Positions 33,875 through 44,042 of a stretch of DNA of 64,000 nucleotides are shown piece by piece. The notes under the pieces are model-generated. The model was not told where the DNA came from. It was given only the letters and a program-made list of their open reading frames with translations, and searched no databases. The translations under genes and the position numbers were made by a program. Numbering within the stretch: the stretch's first letter is position 1; the number at the start of each line of letters is the position of its first letter. The stretch comes from Neorhizobium populisoli (lineage in GTDB: Bacteria; Pseudomonadota; Alphaproteobacteria; Rhizobiales; Rhizobiaceae), in NCBI RefSeq assembly GCF_019430945.1, contig NZ_JAHYCB010000009.1, forward strand, positions 62,001 through 126,000, in the 5' to 3' direction.

Positions 33875-34825
33875 ATGGCCGGGAACGCCAGGGCGCAGGA
33901 GACGATTTTTGCCCTGCGTGAACAGATCGCCAAACTGGAAGGCAGGCCCCTGCCCGCACTTGCGGCTGCAGAACAGGCAGACCTTGCACAGGATCCGGAA
34001 AACCACGCTTCCCGACTGGATCAGCCTCGCCTTCTCCTTGGCGTGGACGCAGTGGATAACGCCCTGGAAGGTGGCCTCCCTTTGGACGGCATGACCGAAA
34101 TCCGCACCACGCTGACGGCGGATACGGGCCCGGCAACCGGCTTTGCCCTTGCTCTCGCATCCCAACTGAAAAAGCAGGAGGATGCCGATGCACCCATTCT
34201 CTGGATGGGCGATGTCGTCTCCACGCAGGAAGGCGGCGCCCCCTATCCACCGGGTCTCAAACAGTTCGGGCTGAATCCGCAAGACATTCTCTATGCATCC
34301 CCCCGCAAGCTGGAGGATGCCCTCTGGCTGGCCGAAACAGCGCTGGTCAGCGGCGCTCTTTCTGCCACCATTTTCGAAATCCGGGGCAACCCCAAACATT
34401 TCGGCCTGACTGAAAGCCGGAGGCTCGCCCTCCGGGCAAAGACGGCGGGGCGACCGCTTTTTCTTCTCAGACATGTAGCAGCAGAGGAAGCGAGCAGCGC
34501 CTCCTTCCGTCTGCTTGTCGAACCGGCGCCAGCCGCCGGGCGGCGCCTTCCTGATGGCAGCGTGCTTGGCGGCAGCATCGGCCATCCCGTTTTCCGGCTA
34601 ACCCTGGAGAAGAGCCGCAACCCGGCTCCTCTCTCCTTCCTCCTGGAGTGGAACCCCCATGACCGTCAATTTTCCCTCGGCCCAGACACAGATCGGGACA
34701 CAGGCGAGGCTTTCACTCACGGCAACTCACCAACGCATCCTGGCACTCGTCTTTCCGCATCTGCCGACCGACAGGATCGCCCGAAAACTCTGGGGTCCGT
34801 CGTGGCGTTCGAACAGGCGTCCTGA
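33875..34825 (+). CDS. imuA: ImuA-type mutasome accessory protein
   Basis: 316 residues from the ATG at 33875 (GGAG eight bases upstream; the ATGs at 33854 and 33857 touch the LexA box and have no ribosome site). It is a RecA/SulA-like fold: LDGMTEIRTTLTADTGPATGFALA is the degenerate Walker region, and the middle reads FEIRGNPKHFGLTESRRLALRAKTAGRPLFLL. ImuA works with ImuB and DnaE2 in damage-induced mutagenesis. The 3' 167 bp overlap imuB in another frame, giving ImuA a longer tail than core homology needs. Confidence 0.9.
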   Translation: MAGNARAQETIFALREQIAKLEGRPLPALAAAEQADLAQDPENHASRLDQPRLLLGVDAVDNALEGGLPLDGMTEIRTTLTADTGPATGFALALASQLKKQEDADAPILWMGDVVSTQEGGAPYPPGLKQFGLNPQDILYASPRKLEDALWLAETALVSGALSATIFEIRGNPKHFGLTESRRLALRAKTAGRPLFLLRHVAAEEASSASFRLLVEPAPAAGRRLPDGSVLGGSIGHPVFRLTLEKSRNPAPLSFLLEWNPHDRQFSLGPDTDRDTGEAFTHGNSPTHPGTRLSASADRQDRPKTLGSVVAFEQAS

Positions 34826-36287
34826 GCACCCGCCGATCCTCTGCGCTGGGCGGCGCGACAACGCCATGCGTCTGACGGCGCTCGACGAGGTTTGCGAACG
34901 CATCGGGCTGAAACGCGGCCAGGGGCTTGCCGAAGCCCGTGCCATGTTTCCGAAGATCGACGTCATCGACGAGGACGAGAGGGCCGACGCGGCACTTCTC
35001 GAAGCGCTTGCGGACTGGTGCGACCGCTATACGCCGCTCGTGGCGCTGGACGGCAAGAACGGTCTTTTCCTGGATATTACCGGCTGCGCCCACCTTTTCG
35101 GCGGCGAGGAAGCGCTGCTCGGAGATATTCTGAAGCGGCTCCATCATATGGGCTTCGACGTCAAAGGCGTGATCTCCTCCTCTCCCGGCTTGTCCTGGGC
35201 CACGTGCCGCTTCGGAAAAGCGGGGGTGATTCCCGAAGGTCTGCTGGAGGAAGCGCTTGCCCCCCTACCGGTCAATGCACTCAGGATCGGCGAAACCACC
35301 ATCGCTTCGCTCCATAAACTCGGCCTGAAACGCATCGGCGATCTTTTGACCATGCCGCGCGCGCCGCTTGCCCGCCGCTTCGGCACGCAGTTGCTGCTGA
35401 GGCTCGATCAGGCGCGCGGCGCCAACGAGGAAGCGATCTCCCCTCGCCGCCCGGTCTCAGCCCTTTCCGCGGAACGCAAACTTACCGAACCAGTCGCAGC
35501 GGAAGATCATATCCTTGAGTTAACCCGCCATATCGCCACCTCCTTGAAGTCTGGCCTCGAAGCCCGAGGTGTCGGCGGGCGAATGTTCGAACTCGTCCTG
35601 TTTCGGGTCGATGGGCGCGTCTTCCGCATCACCGCCGGCGCCTCCCAGCCGCTTCGTGACCCTGCCCGTATATCCGCTTTGTTCTCCGAGCGACTGACCG
35701 CCGTGCATGACGACCTCGACGCCGGCTACGGCTTCGAACTCCTGCGCCTCAACGTGCTGCAGCACGACACCTACAAGACGACGCAGGGTGACTTTACCGG
35801 CGAAGGTGAGGGGGAGATTTCGCTCGCCGACTTCATCGACAAGGTTTCGGCCCGGCTTGGTGTCGATTGCCTGCAGATAGCCATACTACGCCAGAGCCAC
35901 GTGCCGGAACGGGCAATGATCTTTGCGCCGGCGATCACGACGCCCTCCGCGCCTGAGAAAACGGCATTCCCATTTCCGTTCGCACCTAGAACAGACCGTC
36001 CTCTGCGCCTCTTTCGTCATCCGGAGGAAGTGAAGACCTTTGCTGCGACAGTCCCCGACGGCCCGCCGTCGCGTTTCCGTTGGCGGCATGTGGTGCACAC
36101 GGTCATCCAGGCAGAGGGTCCGGAACGGATTGCCCCTGAATGGTGGCTAGAGGAAACCGACGTTCCGGAACGGGACTATTTCCGCCTGGAAAGCAAAGCC
36201 GGCCGCCGCTTCTGGATTTTCCGCGAAGGCCACTATAATGCCAAGGAGGATGCCCCGACCTGGCGCATGCACGGGCTCTTCGCATGA
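34659..36287 (+). CDS. imuB: ImuB, inactive Y-family polymerase-like mutasome scaffold
   Basis: 542 residues. Y-family polymerase fold without the catalytic acidic residues: the palm opens [20 protein letters not shown] where active enzymes have a DMDAFF-type motif. [19 protein letters not shown] and [23 protein letters not shown] correspond to the helix-hairpin-helix part. The ATG lies inside imuA, with GGAG 10 bases before it; no later start precedes the conserved palm. ImuB bridges the beta clamp and DnaE2. It overlaps dnaE2 by 4 bp. Confidence 0.92.
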   Translation: MTVNFPSAQTQIGTQARLSLTATHQRILALVFPHLPTDRIARKLWGPSWRSNRRPEHPPILCAGRRDNAMRLTALDEVCERIGLKRGQGLAEARAMFPKIDVIDEDERADAALLEALADWCDRYTPLVALDGKNGLFLDITGCAHLFGGEEALLGDILKRLHHMGFDVKGVISSSPGLSWATCRFGKAGVIPEGLLEEALAPLPVNALRIGETTIASLHKLGLKRIGDLLTMPRAPLARRFGTQLLLRLDQARGANEEAISPRRPVSALSAERKLTEPVAAEDHILELTRHIATSLKSGLEARGVGGRMFELVLFRVDGRVFRITAGASQPLRDPARISALFSERLTAVHDDLDAGYGFELLRLNVLQHDTYKTTQGDFTGEGEGEISLADFIDKVSARLGVDCLQIAILRQSHVPERAMIFAPAITTPSAPEKTAFPFPFAPRTDRPLRLFRHPEEVKTFAATVPDGPPSRFRWRHVVHTVIQAEGPERIAPEWWLEETDVPERDYFRLESKAGRRFWIFREGHYNAKEDAPTWRMHGLFA

Positions 36288-39200
36288 TTCCGGACACTCC
36301 CGCTTTCTTTGAGATCGGCGCCAAGACGAATTTTTCGTTTCTGGAAGGCGCTGCACGCCCTGAAGAGATGGTTTTCGCCGCAACAGCGCAGGGTCTTTCC
36401 GGCCTTGGAATCGCCGACCGCAATTCGGTGGCCGGTGTTGTCAGAGCTTTCACCAAGGTCCGAGACATGAAGGCACGGTTCGAACGAGCCGAAAAAGTCG
36501 GACCGGAAGAAGTGCTGAAGGAGAACCCCGAACCTATCCTCTGGCCTGTATCTGTTCAGCCCGGAGCCCGTCTCGTATTCTCTGACGGCACACCGGATGT
36601 GCTCGCCTATCCCGAAAATCGAAAGGGATGGGCCAACCTTTGCCGTCTCATCAGCCGCGGAAATCTCAGAACGGAAAAGGGCTCCTGCATTCTCGAGGAA
36701 TGGGACCTTCTCGAATGGTGCAAGGATATGAGACTTGCCGTCGTTCCGGATTTTTCCCGCGCGGAGGACGCTGCATATCTGGTCGATCTGAGAAAAAGAC
36801 TTGATCGCTATCGCAAGACGTTTGGAAAGAGCATCTATTTTGCTCTGGCGCCGACCTATGACGGACGCGACAAACTTGTATTTGCGGCTTTCGCTGAAGT
36901 TGCCTCGCAAAGCCGCCTGCCGCTGCTCGCAACCAACCTCCCGCTTTTCAACTTCCCATATCGACGCCCGCTTTCGGACGTGGTGACCGCCATTCGAGAA
37001 CATGTAACCGTCCAGGAGGCGGGTTTCCGTCTGGCTCCGAATGGAGAACGCTACATCAAGCCGGCCGCTGAAATGGCCCGGTTGCTGCATGCCTATCCGG
37101 ATGCCGTTGCCAATACGGAGAGATTTTTCAGGCCGTTAAAATTTTCAGTTGAGGAATTGAGCCACAACTATCCCGATGAAAGCATGCCTGGAGAAACGCC
37201 ATTCGAAACATTGAAGAAGCTCGCCTACGAAGGCGCTAAATGGCGTTATGGCGAGATTCCAATTAAAATTGAGAAGCAGATAATATACGAACTGAACCTT
37301 ATCGAAAAAAAGCAATACGCACCTTATTTTCTAACCGTCCGAAACATCATGGAATTTGCCCGCGGAGCAAATATCCTTTGCCAGGGCCGCGGATCTGCAG
37401 CTAATTCTACGATTTGTTACTGCCTGCGTATAACCGACGTGGATCCTAATAAAGTTTCCCTTCTTTTCGATCGCTTCCTTTCAACGGATCGTAATGAGCC
37501 GCCCGATATCGACGTCGATTTCGAGCATGCGAGGCGTGAGGAGGTAATCCAGCATATTTATCGAACCTATGGCTTTCGTCACGCAGGACTGACAGCAGCG
37601 GTGACAAGTTACCGCACACGCATGGCTGGCCGTGAAGTCGCCAAGGCATTCGGACTATCAGAAGATGTACAAAATGCGCTTTCCAGTACGGTTTGGGGAT
37701 GGTCGGAAGAAGGCACGTCAGAAAGAGAAGCAAAGGCTGCCGGTCTCGATATAAACGACTTCACCACCAAGCAGGTCCTGACACATGCGGGGGATTTGAT
37801 GGGCTTCCCACGTCATCTAACCCAGCATGTCGGCGGCTTTGTCATAACGCGAGATCGGCTTGATGAAGTTGTGCCGATCATGAAAACAGCGATGCCTGGC
37901 CGTTACATGATCGAGTGGGACAAGGATGATCTGGATACGGTTGGCATCCTTAAGGTCGATGTTCTGGCTTTGGGCATGTTGACCTGCCTTGCAAAGACCT
38001 TTGATCTTCTTTTGCACCATTACGATGTGACGAAAACTCTGGCCGATCTTGGCAACAAGGATCATGAAGACGGCGAACCGGTCTACGACATGATCTGCCG
38101 CGCCGACACGATCGGAGTTTTTCAGATCGAAAGCAGGGCGCAAATGAGCATGTTGCCCAGGCTCAGGCCTCGCAAGTTTTACGACCTTGTCATCGAGGTG
38201 GCTATCGTTCGCCCCGGTCCCATTCAAGGAAACATGGTTCATCCATATCTGCAAAGACGGGAAGCCGCACGCAGAGATGAGAATTACAAGATCGAATATC
38301 CCAAGGATGAAATGATCCCAATCCTGGATCGGACGCTGGGCGTGCCTCTGTTTCAGGAGCAGGCAATGCAGATCGCAATCACTGCAGCAAAGTTCCCGCC
38401 GGAAAAGGCCGATAGTCTGCGCCGCTCGATGGCAACCTTCAAACGCTCTGGACGTGTAAAAGAATTTGAAAGCGATATGATCAATGGAATGGTATGCAGG
38501 GGAGATCCGAGAAAATTTGCGGAGCGCTGCTTCAATCAGATCAAAGGCTTTGGAGAATATGGCTTTCCCGAAAGCCACGCTGCCTCTTTCGCTTTGCTGG
38601 TTTACGCATTCTCTTGGATCAAGACCTATTATCCGGACATCTTCCTGGCTGCGATGCTTAACTCCCAGCCAATGGGATTCTATGCGCCGGCACAGCTCGT
38701 TCGGGATGCCCGCGAGCATGGGGTCAAGATCCTTCCGGTGGACGTCAACAGCTCGCAATGGGACTGCACGCTGGAAGACGCCGCTTTCGACAAATGGGCG
38801 ATCGACCGGCGCCATGAGTCCATGCGCGATATCATCAAAACCAGGCATGCGGTCCGGTTGGGGTTCCGGCAGGTCAAAGGCCTGTCGGAAAAGGATGCGA
38901 TCGAAAAAATCATCGCCAATCGCGGAGAAGGTTACAGGTCCGTCCATGATTTCTGGCTGCGGTCGGGCCTTGATAAGTCGGATATCGAGCGGCTGGCGGA
39001 TGCCGATGCTTTCGGTAGCATAGGCCTGTCTCGACGGCAGGCGATCTGGGCTGTACGCGGCCTGGATACCGGCAAGGTTTCGCAGCGCCTGCCCCTGCTG
39101 GAAGTGGCGGATCATGCCGATCTCAGGCCGGAGCCCAAGACGAAACTGCCGGAAATGTTACTCGGCGAAGAGGTGATCGAGGATTATCGGTATCTGAAAC

Positions 39201-39745
39201 TGTCGCTTAAGGCCCACCCGGTCTCCTTCCTGCGGGATGAATTCAGGTCGATGGGCATCACCCGCAGCGTCGATCTTCTGACGGTTCCGAACGGAAGAAG
39301 GGTCACGATCGGTGGGATCGTGCTGGTGCGCCAGCGGCCCGGCTCTGCCAAGGGCGTGATCTTCATGACGCTCGAAGACGAAACCGGGGTCGCCAATGCG
39401 ATCGTCTGGAAAAACACCTTCGAGAAATATCGTCCCGTCGTCATGGGCGCCCGGCTGGTAAAAATCCACGGCAAGCTGCAGAGCCAGAGCGGCGTCATCC
39501 ATACGGTCGTCGAGCATATCGAGGATATTACGCCGATGCTCGGCCTTCTCCAGAAGGAAGCCCGTCGTTTCGGCGTCTCTCCGCGTTCCGACGAAGCCCT
39601 GCAATCGAGCGATGATCACCGACAGAAACGGCGATCCAACGGCATGGAGGAGGCAAGGCCAAGATCGCGAACGGAAATCAACCCGGTGCAGTCCTATGAT
39701 ACCCCGCCCGGCAGCGTCATGCCCAAGGGCAGAAACTTCCATTGA
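36284..39745 (+). CDS. dnaE2: error-prone DNA polymerase III alpha, DnaE2
   Basis: 1153 residues. The N-terminal PHP-like domain has lost metal ligands ([27 protein letters not shown]), as usual in DnaE2. Catalytic aspartates are in [10 protein letters not shown] near 407-411 and in [12 protein letters not shown] near 556. The fingers, an HhH segment and an OB domain ([20 protein letters not shown]) follow. It is the translesion polymerase of the SOS mutasome. The middle of the gene, about 36.4-38.7 kb, is much more AT-rich and uses ATA and AAA codons, unlike both ends and the neighbours, suggesting a recombinant segment. Confidence 0.95.
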   Translation: MIPDTPAFFEIGAKTNFSFLEGAARPEEMVFAATAQGLSGLGIADRNSVAGVVRAFTKVRDMKARFERAEKVGPEEVLKENPEPILWPVSVQPGARLVFSDGTPDVLAYPENRKGWANLCRLISRGNLRTEKGSCILEEWDLLEWCKDMRLAVVPDFSRAEDAAYLVDLRKRLDRYRKTFGKSIYFALAPTYDGRDKLVFAAFAEVASQSRLPLLATNLPLFNFPYRRPLSDVVTAIREHVTVQEAGFRLAPNGERYIKPAAEMARLLHAYPDAVANTERFFRPLKFSVEELSHNYPDESMPGETPFETLKKLAYEGAKWRYGEIPIKIEKQIIYELNLIEKKQYAPYFLTVRNIMEFARGANILCQGRGSAANSTICYCLRITDVDPNKVSLLFDRFLSTDRNEPPDIDVDFEHARREEVIQHIYRTYGFRHAGLTAAVTSYRTRMAGREVAKAFGLSEDVQNALSSTVWGWSEEGTSEREAKAAGLDINDFTTKQVLTHAGDLMGFPRHLTQHVGGFVITRDRLDEVVPIMKTAMPGRYMIEWDKDDLDTVGILKVDVLALGMLTCLAKTFDLLLHHYDVTKTLADLGNKDHEDGEPVYDMICRADTIGVFQIESRAQMSMLPRLRPRKFYDLVIEVAIVRPGPIQGNMVHPYLQRREAARRDENYKIEYPKDEMIPILDRTLGVPLFQEQAMQIAITAAKFPPEKADSLRRSMATFKRSGRVKEFESDMINGMVCRGDPRKFAERCFNQIKGFGEYGFPESHAASFALLVYAFSWIKTYYPDIFLAAMLNSQPMGFYAPAQLVRDAREHGVKILPVDVNSSQWDCTLEDAAFDKWAIDRRHESMRDIIKTRHAVRLGFRQVKGLSEKDAIEKIIANRGEGYRSVHDFWLRSGLDKSDIERLADADAFGSIGLSRRQAIWAVRGLDTGKVSQRLPLLEVADHADLRPEPKTKLPEMLLGEEVIEDYRYLKLSLKAHPVSFLRDEFRSMGITRSVDLLTVPNGRRVTIGGIVLVRQRPGSAKGVIFMTLEDETGVANAIVWKNTFEKYRPVVMGARLVKIHGKLQSQSGVIHTVVEHIEDITPMLGLLQKEARRFGVSPRSDEALQSSDDHRQKRRSNGMEEARPRSRTEINPVQSYDTPPGSVMPKGRNFH

Positions 39746-39950
39746 TCTTCCCGAGCGACATCGACGGCAGTGCATATGTTTATGGTAGGCCCACCGAGAA
39801 GACGGTCTGCGTGACTGCCTGATCCGACCCGGCTCCGGATACTCCGGCTTAGACAATGGAATGAGCGCGGGAACGCGCCCTCATTCGAGCTCGGCCACGC
39901 GAGGAATGGCAAGCTTCCTGAAGTCGTGAAGTCGCGAATTTGATTTTTTC

Positions 39951-39956
39951 TTGACA
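39951..39956 (+). promoter_or_regulatory. possible -35 element ahead of bfd-bfr
   Basis: A consensus TTGACA lies 62 bp before the ferredoxin ATG at 40018; no strong -10 is seen at the expected distance (CAAAAG or CATACA). No clear Irr/ICE or Fur box was recognised in 39746-40017, which otherwise holds nothing coding. Confidence 0.35.
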
Positions 39957-40017
39957 TTCGATGTCCTCTTTCGCAAAAGAAGATCATACAGGTCATGTTT
40001 CGCGGGTTCGACCGAGA

Positions 40018-40329
40018 ATGCTGGTTTGCAGTTGCAATTACATTACCGCTAGGGAAATCCGGGACACGATCTTCCAGCTCCTTGAAGAGGACTGTTGGCA
40101 GCTCATCGTGCCGGCGAAAGTCTATCACGCCATGGCAAAGCGCGGCCGCTGCTGCGGTTGTTTTCCCAATGTCGTCGACTTGATCATCCGCACCACCGAA
40201 GAATATCACGCCCAGCGCCACTCGACGGAAGCCGAAGTGGTTGTATATATGTCCCGTTTGAGAGAACTCCACGAAGAGAACAGGAGAGCGGACATTGAAA
40301 GGCGACTCAAAGGTCATCGAGCGGCTTAA
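40018..40329 (+). CDS. bfd: bacterioferritin-associated [2Fe-2S] ferredoxin
   Basis: 103 residues from the ATG at 40018. Cys4 and Cys6 (VCSCN) and Cys45 and Cys48 (RCCGC) form the C-x-C...C-x2-C cluster site of Bfd proteins; the typical spacer is about 31-33 residues and here it is 38. It has a charged C-terminal helix ([20 protein letters not shown]) beyond the usual 64-residue length. Bfd reduces the ferric core of bacterioferritin to release iron. The frame continues upstream to 39961 but that part precedes the likely transcript start. Overlaps bfr by 35 bp. Confidence 0.88.
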   Translation: MLVCSCNYITAREIRDTIFQLLEEDCWQLIVPAKVYHAMAKRGRCCGCFPNVVDLIIRTTEEYHAQRHSTEAEVVVYMSRLRELHEENRRADIERRLKGHRAA

Positions 40330-40780
40330 CGAGGCACTATTCCTCGAACTCGGCGCTGTGAACCAGTATTGGCTGCATTATCGTCTTCTGGACGATTGGG
40401 GCTACAAGAAGATGGCCAAGAAGGAACGGGCCGAATCGATCGAGGAAATGCAGCACGCAGATCGCCTCATCGACCGGATCATCTTCCTGGAAGGCCATCC
40501 CAACCTGCAGACGGTCGCGCCGCTCCGCATCGGCCAGAACATCAAGGAAGTCCTGGAAGCCGACCTTGCCGGCGAATATGACGCTCGCACGGCCTACAAG
40601 GCCTCCCGCGACATCTGTCACGCGGCCGGCGACTACGTTTCCATGAAACTGTTCGAAGAGCTGCTGATGGATGAGGAAGGCCATATCGACTTCCTCGAAA
40701 CCCAGCTCGATCTCCTCTCCAAGATCGGCGAAGAGAAATACGGTCAGCTGAACGCCGAATCTGCCGACAGCGCGGAATAA
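40295..40780 (+). CDS. bfr: bacterioferritin
   Basis: 161 residues, full length. It starts [27 protein letters not shown], matching bacterioferritins, with ferroxidase ligands ([26 protein letters not shown]) and the haem-ligand Met in IEEMQHADR. The start is TTG with GGAG eight bases upstream, and it lies 35 bp inside bfd in another frame. It stores iron as a 24-mer with bound haem; coupling to bfd fits storage and release. Confidence 0.94.
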   Translation: MKGDSKVIERLNEALFLELGAVNQYWLHYRLLDDWGYKKMAKKERAESIEEMQHADRLIDRIIFLEGHPNLQTVAPLRIGQNIKEVLEADLAGEYDARTAYKASRDICHAAGDYVSMKLFEELLMDEEGHIDFLETQLDLLSKIGEEKYGQLNAESADSAE

Positions 40781-40800
40781 TCCGGCCCATCGATTACAAT

Positions 40801-40833
40801 AAACCCGGCGGCCTCACGGTCTGCCGGGTTTTT
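40801..40833 (+). terminator. intrinsic terminator of bfd-bfr
   Basis: AAACCCGGC and GCCGGGTTT pair around a 13-base loop and are followed by TTTC, 20 bp after the bfr stop. Confidence 0.85.
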
Positions 40834-40865
40834 CATTTCATGGAGGTTTGCGATCAATTCGACCT

Positions 40866-41402
40866 TCAGACAGCGGCCTTGGCGAGATGCGAAAACTCGG
40901 CCACGACCTGATCATAGACCGCGCGCTTGAAGGGCACGATCAGCCCCGGCAGATCCGCCATCGGCTTCCATTCCCAGGCATCGAATTCCGCCGAATGACC
41001 GCCCGGAGGCGGATTGATGGCGATTTCGCTCTCGTCGCCATCAAAACGGAATGCAAACCAGCGCTGTGTCTGGCCGCGATATTTGCCCTTCAGCCCGATG
41101 CCGATCAGATGTGCCGGCAGGTCATAATTGATCCAGTCGCTTGCCTCGGCCAGCAATGTCACGGAGCGCATGCCAGTCTCTTCGTAAAGCTCGCGATAGG
41201 CGGCCGGCAGCGGATCTTCGCCCTTGTCAATACCGCCTTGCGGCATCTGCCAGAGCTGCGGCGAGCCGTCATATTCGCTATTGCCCTCGGAAATCCGGCG
41301 GCCCGCCCAGACAAGGCCCTGGCGGTTCAGAACCATGATGCCCACGCAAGGGCGATAGGGCAGATCCTCGGCGCGCGCCGGCTGCTTGTCTTTTTTGCTC
41401 AT
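40866..41402 (-). CDS. rppH: RNA pyrophosphohydrolase (Nudix)
   Basis: 178 residues. [21 protein letters not shown] is the RppH opening, followed by the Nudix box [22 protein letters not shown]. It removes pyrophosphate from mRNA 5' ends to trigger decay; the alphaproteobacterial group was first named invasion-associated IalA. It lies 20 bp downstream of the YibQ gene in the leftward cell-envelope operon. Confidence 0.93.
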   Translation of the reverse strand: MSKKDKQPARAEDLPYRPCVGIMVLNRQGLVWAGRRISEGNSEYDGSPQLWQMPQGGIDKGEDPLPAAYRELYEETGMRSVTLLAEASDWINYDLPAHLIGIGLKGKYRGQTQRWFAFRFDGDESEIAINPPPGGHSAEFDAWEWKPMADLPGLIVPFKRAVYDQVVAEFSHLAKAAV

Positions 41403-41422
41403 GATGATTTACCTGCCTGGGC

Positions 41423-42622
41423 TTAGGGTTCGACGCTTTCGCTCGCGAGCGCTGCCACGCCGACGATCTCGATGCCACGCCGTGAAGCTTCCTCGCTCCA
41501 CTGCCTTATCGCATCTATGCTCTCGTCGAAAGCCGATGCGACGCCGACCGCGGTGCCTTTGCGGCCGGCAATCCGCTCCAGTTCGTCGAGTTTTTTGAGG
41601 ATGGCCTCTTTCTGCACCTCGGCATCGAGCGTCACATCGCCGAAGGCATGCGGCAGCTCGATCGCCTTGGCGATCGTCGCAGTTTTCGACTGTGCGGAAC
41701 TTCCGTCGTCGAAGAACAGCAGACCGCGTTTTTGAAGGTCACGCAGCACCGGTTCGAGTGCATTGGCATCGGAAAGATACCGCGCGCCGAGATAGTTCAT
41801 GATGCCGGTATAATTGGTGATTTCGCCCATAGCGACATGCAGCCGGTCGAGATTCTGCTTGGCCGGCGTCTTGACCAGCAGGGTGCCGGGACCCGGATCG
41901 TTTGCCGGGTAATCGAATGGCTCGAACGGCACCTGAACGAGGATTTCGTGGCCAGCGCGGCGCGCATCCTGCATCCAGCGCTGCAGGCTGTTGCCGGTCG
42001 AGGCAAAAGCCAGGGTCACCGAGGGCGGCAATTGCTGGATCGCCCGCTGCGTCCCGGTCTGGCTGAGGCCCAGACCGCCCACCACGATGGCAATCCGCGT
42101 GCCGCGTGCGCCGGACCACGGACGCGCATATTGCTCCATTGGCCGTGTGCCATCGGGACCAACGATCGGCAGGCGGCCCTGTGGCGTGTCCTGCAGCAGT
42201 GCATCCACCGGCTGGGCGGCAACACGTGGGTCCTGGCCTATTCTCTGCGCATCGATCAACACCGGCCCGCCATCGCCGCGCGCGCGTGGCGTATATTTCG
42301 TCACCACGGAACCGTCGTCGGTCAGCGTGCGCTCGATATTGGCGCCGGAATTGGGATTGGAGCGTGGCATGCCCGATGGCTGCTGGGCAGTGGCATTGCG
42401 GTTGGCACCGGAGGGCGCCTTCTGACTATCGGGTGAAGTGGCAGGCGGCACGTTTGTCGCCACTTGCTTCAAGGCGTCGTCGCCGCGCATGGCGAAAACA
42501 GATAGGCCGATCACGGCGACAACAACCACGCCGGCAATCAGGATGACGGGAGAAAATCGTCTTGCCCGTCGCCGTGCGGCCGGCCGGTTCTGTCCCAGCG
42601 GTGCGTGGAGATCGGTGCCCAA
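41423..42622 (-). CDS. divergent polysaccharide deacetylase (YibQ family)
   Basis: 399 residues. One N-terminal membrane helix (about 25-45), a proline/serine/asparagine-rich linker (about 55-150), then a periplasmic domain with IAIVVGGLGLSQTGTQRAI and ILVQVPFEPFDYPANDPGPGTLL. The catalytic-type motif LLFFDDGSSAQS and the NYLGARYL region fit the YibQ (DUF610) deacetylase fold, but most metal-binding His of classical deacetylases are absent. Usually found after envC and ctpA, as here, suggesting a role in cell-wall turnover. Confidence 0.88.
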   Translation of the reverse strand: MGTDLHAPLGQNRPAARRRARRFSPVILIAGVVVVAVIGLSVFAMRGDDALKQVATNVPPATSPDSQKAPSGANRNATAQQPSGMPRSNPNSGANIERTLTDDGSVVTKYTPRARGDGGPVLIDAQRIGQDPRVAAQPVDALLQDTPQGRLPIVGPDGTRPMEQYARPWSGARGTRIAIVVGGLGLSQTGTQRAIQQLPPSVTLAFASTGNSLQRWMQDARRAGHEILVQVPFEPFDYPANDPGPGTLLVKTPAKQNLDRLHVAMGEITNYTGIMNYLGARYLSDANALEPVLRDLQKRGLLFFDDGSSAQSKTATIAKAIELPHAFGDVTLDAEVQKEAILKKLDELERIAGRKGTAVGVASAFDESIDAIRQWSEEASRRGIEIVGVAALASESVEP

Positions 42623-42660
42623 ATGTCAGTCCCGTATCAAACCTGCAGATAAGCCGAACC

Positions 42661-42696
42661 GGCCAGCACGGCGTCAGAACGACGCCCGTGCTGGCC
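42661..42696. other. strong 15-bp hairpin between ctpA and the yibQ-like gene
   Basis: GGCCAGCACGGCGTC and GACGC-CCGTGCTGGCC pair with one bulged C and a 5-base loop. No T run follows on either strand, so it is more likely a processing or stability element within the operon than a terminator. Confidence 0.55.
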
Positions 42697-42710
42697 AGCC
42701 CGTTATTTCA

Positions 42711-44042
42711 TCACTTCTTGACGGCAGCTGCAGCCTTTTCCGGGTTGGCCGGATAGGACGGATCGGTCTTGGTGCCGTGCAGCAGATCCATTGCGTAGTT
42801 GAGCTGGATGTCGTCCTTGGTTTCCGGCGGAACATAGGCTGCGGAACCCGAGCCCTCGTCCGTTTCGGCAGCGCCCTGGATATGGCCCTTGAGGCTGGAT
42901 TCACCCTCGGCCTTCAGCTTGCCCTGCAGTTCCGGCGGCAGCGGCTGTTCGACCTTGATGTCCGGCTGAATGCCGGTACCCTGGATCGACTTGCCAGACG
43001 GCGTGTAATAGAGCGCCGTCGTCAGGCGAAGCGCGCCGGCATCGCCCAGCGGAATGATCGTCTGGACGGACCCCTTGCCGAAGGAGCGGGTGCCGAGAAC
43101 GGTCGCACGCTTCAGGTCCTGCAAGGCTCCGGCGACGATTTCCGATGCCGAAGCCGAACCGCCGTTGACGAGCACGATCACCGGCTTGCCATCGGTCAGA
43201 TCGCCCGGGCCGGCATTGAAGCGGCGCGTCTCGTCGGCATTGCGGCCGCGGGTGGACACCACTTCGCCACGTTCCAGGAAGGCGTCGGACACGTTGATCG
43301 CCTGGTCGAGCAGGCCGCCCGGGTTGAGGCGCAGGTCGAGGACATAGCCCTTCAGCTTGTCGGCCGGCACGTCGGCTTTGATCTTCTTGATGGCCTTTTC
43401 GAGGTCGTCATAGGTCTTCTCGGTGAACGAGATGACGCGCAGATAACCAATATCGCCACCCTCGACACGCGACTTGACGGCGCGCACCGCGATGATGTCG
43501 CGGACGACGGTGATATCGAGCGGCTTGTCGGCACCCTGGCGGATGATCGTCAGCTTGATCGGCGTGTTGATCCCGCCACGCATCTTTTCGACGGCGTCTT
43601 CAAGCTTCAGGCCGCGCACTGGCTGGCCGTCGATCTCGGAAATGTAGTCGCCAGCCAGAATGCCGGCCTTGGAAGCGGGCGTATCGTCGATCGGCGAAAC
43701 GACCTTGACGAGCTCATTGTCCATCGTGACTTCGATGCCGAGGCCGCCGAATTCGCCGCGCGTCTGGGTGCGCATATCCTGCGCGTCCTTGGCGTTCATG
43801 AAGCTCGAATGCGGGTCAAGCGAGGTCAGCATGCCGTTGATGGCGTTCTCGACGAGCTTTTCCTCATCCGGCGGCGTGACATACTGGGCGCGAACGCGCT
43901 CGAAGACATCGCCGAAAATCGACAATTCCTTGTAGGTCGAAGGACCGGCGGCCTGCGCCGGCACACCGGCCGAATAAATCACGCTCATCGCCGTGGCACC
44001 CATGAGCGCACCAACGATGACAAGAGAAGCCCTACGAATCAT
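42711..44042 (-). CDS. ctpA: C-terminal processing peptidase (S41)
   Basis: 443 residues from the ATG at 44042, which gives a signal peptide or anchor (IRRASLVIVGALMGATAMSVIYSAG). A PDZ domain (GGLGIEVTMDNELVKVVSPI) precedes the S41 catalytic part with Ser in NGGSASASEIVAGAL and Lys in SFGKGSVQT. It is a periplasmic protease that trims membrane and cell-wall enzymes, and overlaps the envC-like gene by 11 bp. Confidence 0.93.
   Translation of the reverse strand: MIRRASLVIVGALMGATAMSVIYSAGVPAQAAGPSTYKELSIFGDVFERVRAQYVTPPDEEKLVENAINGMLTSLDPHSSFMNAKDAQDMRTQTRGEFGGLGIEVTMDNELVKVVSPIDDTPASKAGILAGDYISEIDGQPVRGLKLEDAVEKMRGGINTPIKLTIIRQGADKPLDITVVRDIIAVRAVKSRVEGGDIGYLRVISFTEKTYDDLEKAIKKIKADVPADKLKGYVLDLRLNPGGLLDQAINVSDAFLERGEVVSTRGRNADETRRFNAGPGDLTDGKPVIVLVNGGSASASEIVAGALQDLKRATVLGTRSFGKGSVQTIIPLGDAGALRLTTALYYTPSGKSIQGTGIQPDIKVEQPLPPELQGKLKAEGESSLKGHIQGAAETDEGSGSAAYVPPETKDDIQLNYAMDLLHGTKTDPSYPANPEKAAAAVKK

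Noticed and set aside
34659-36287. Active Y-family translesion polymerase
   Set aside because: The palm lacks the DMDAFF-type metal motif; the operon context identifies it as ImuB.
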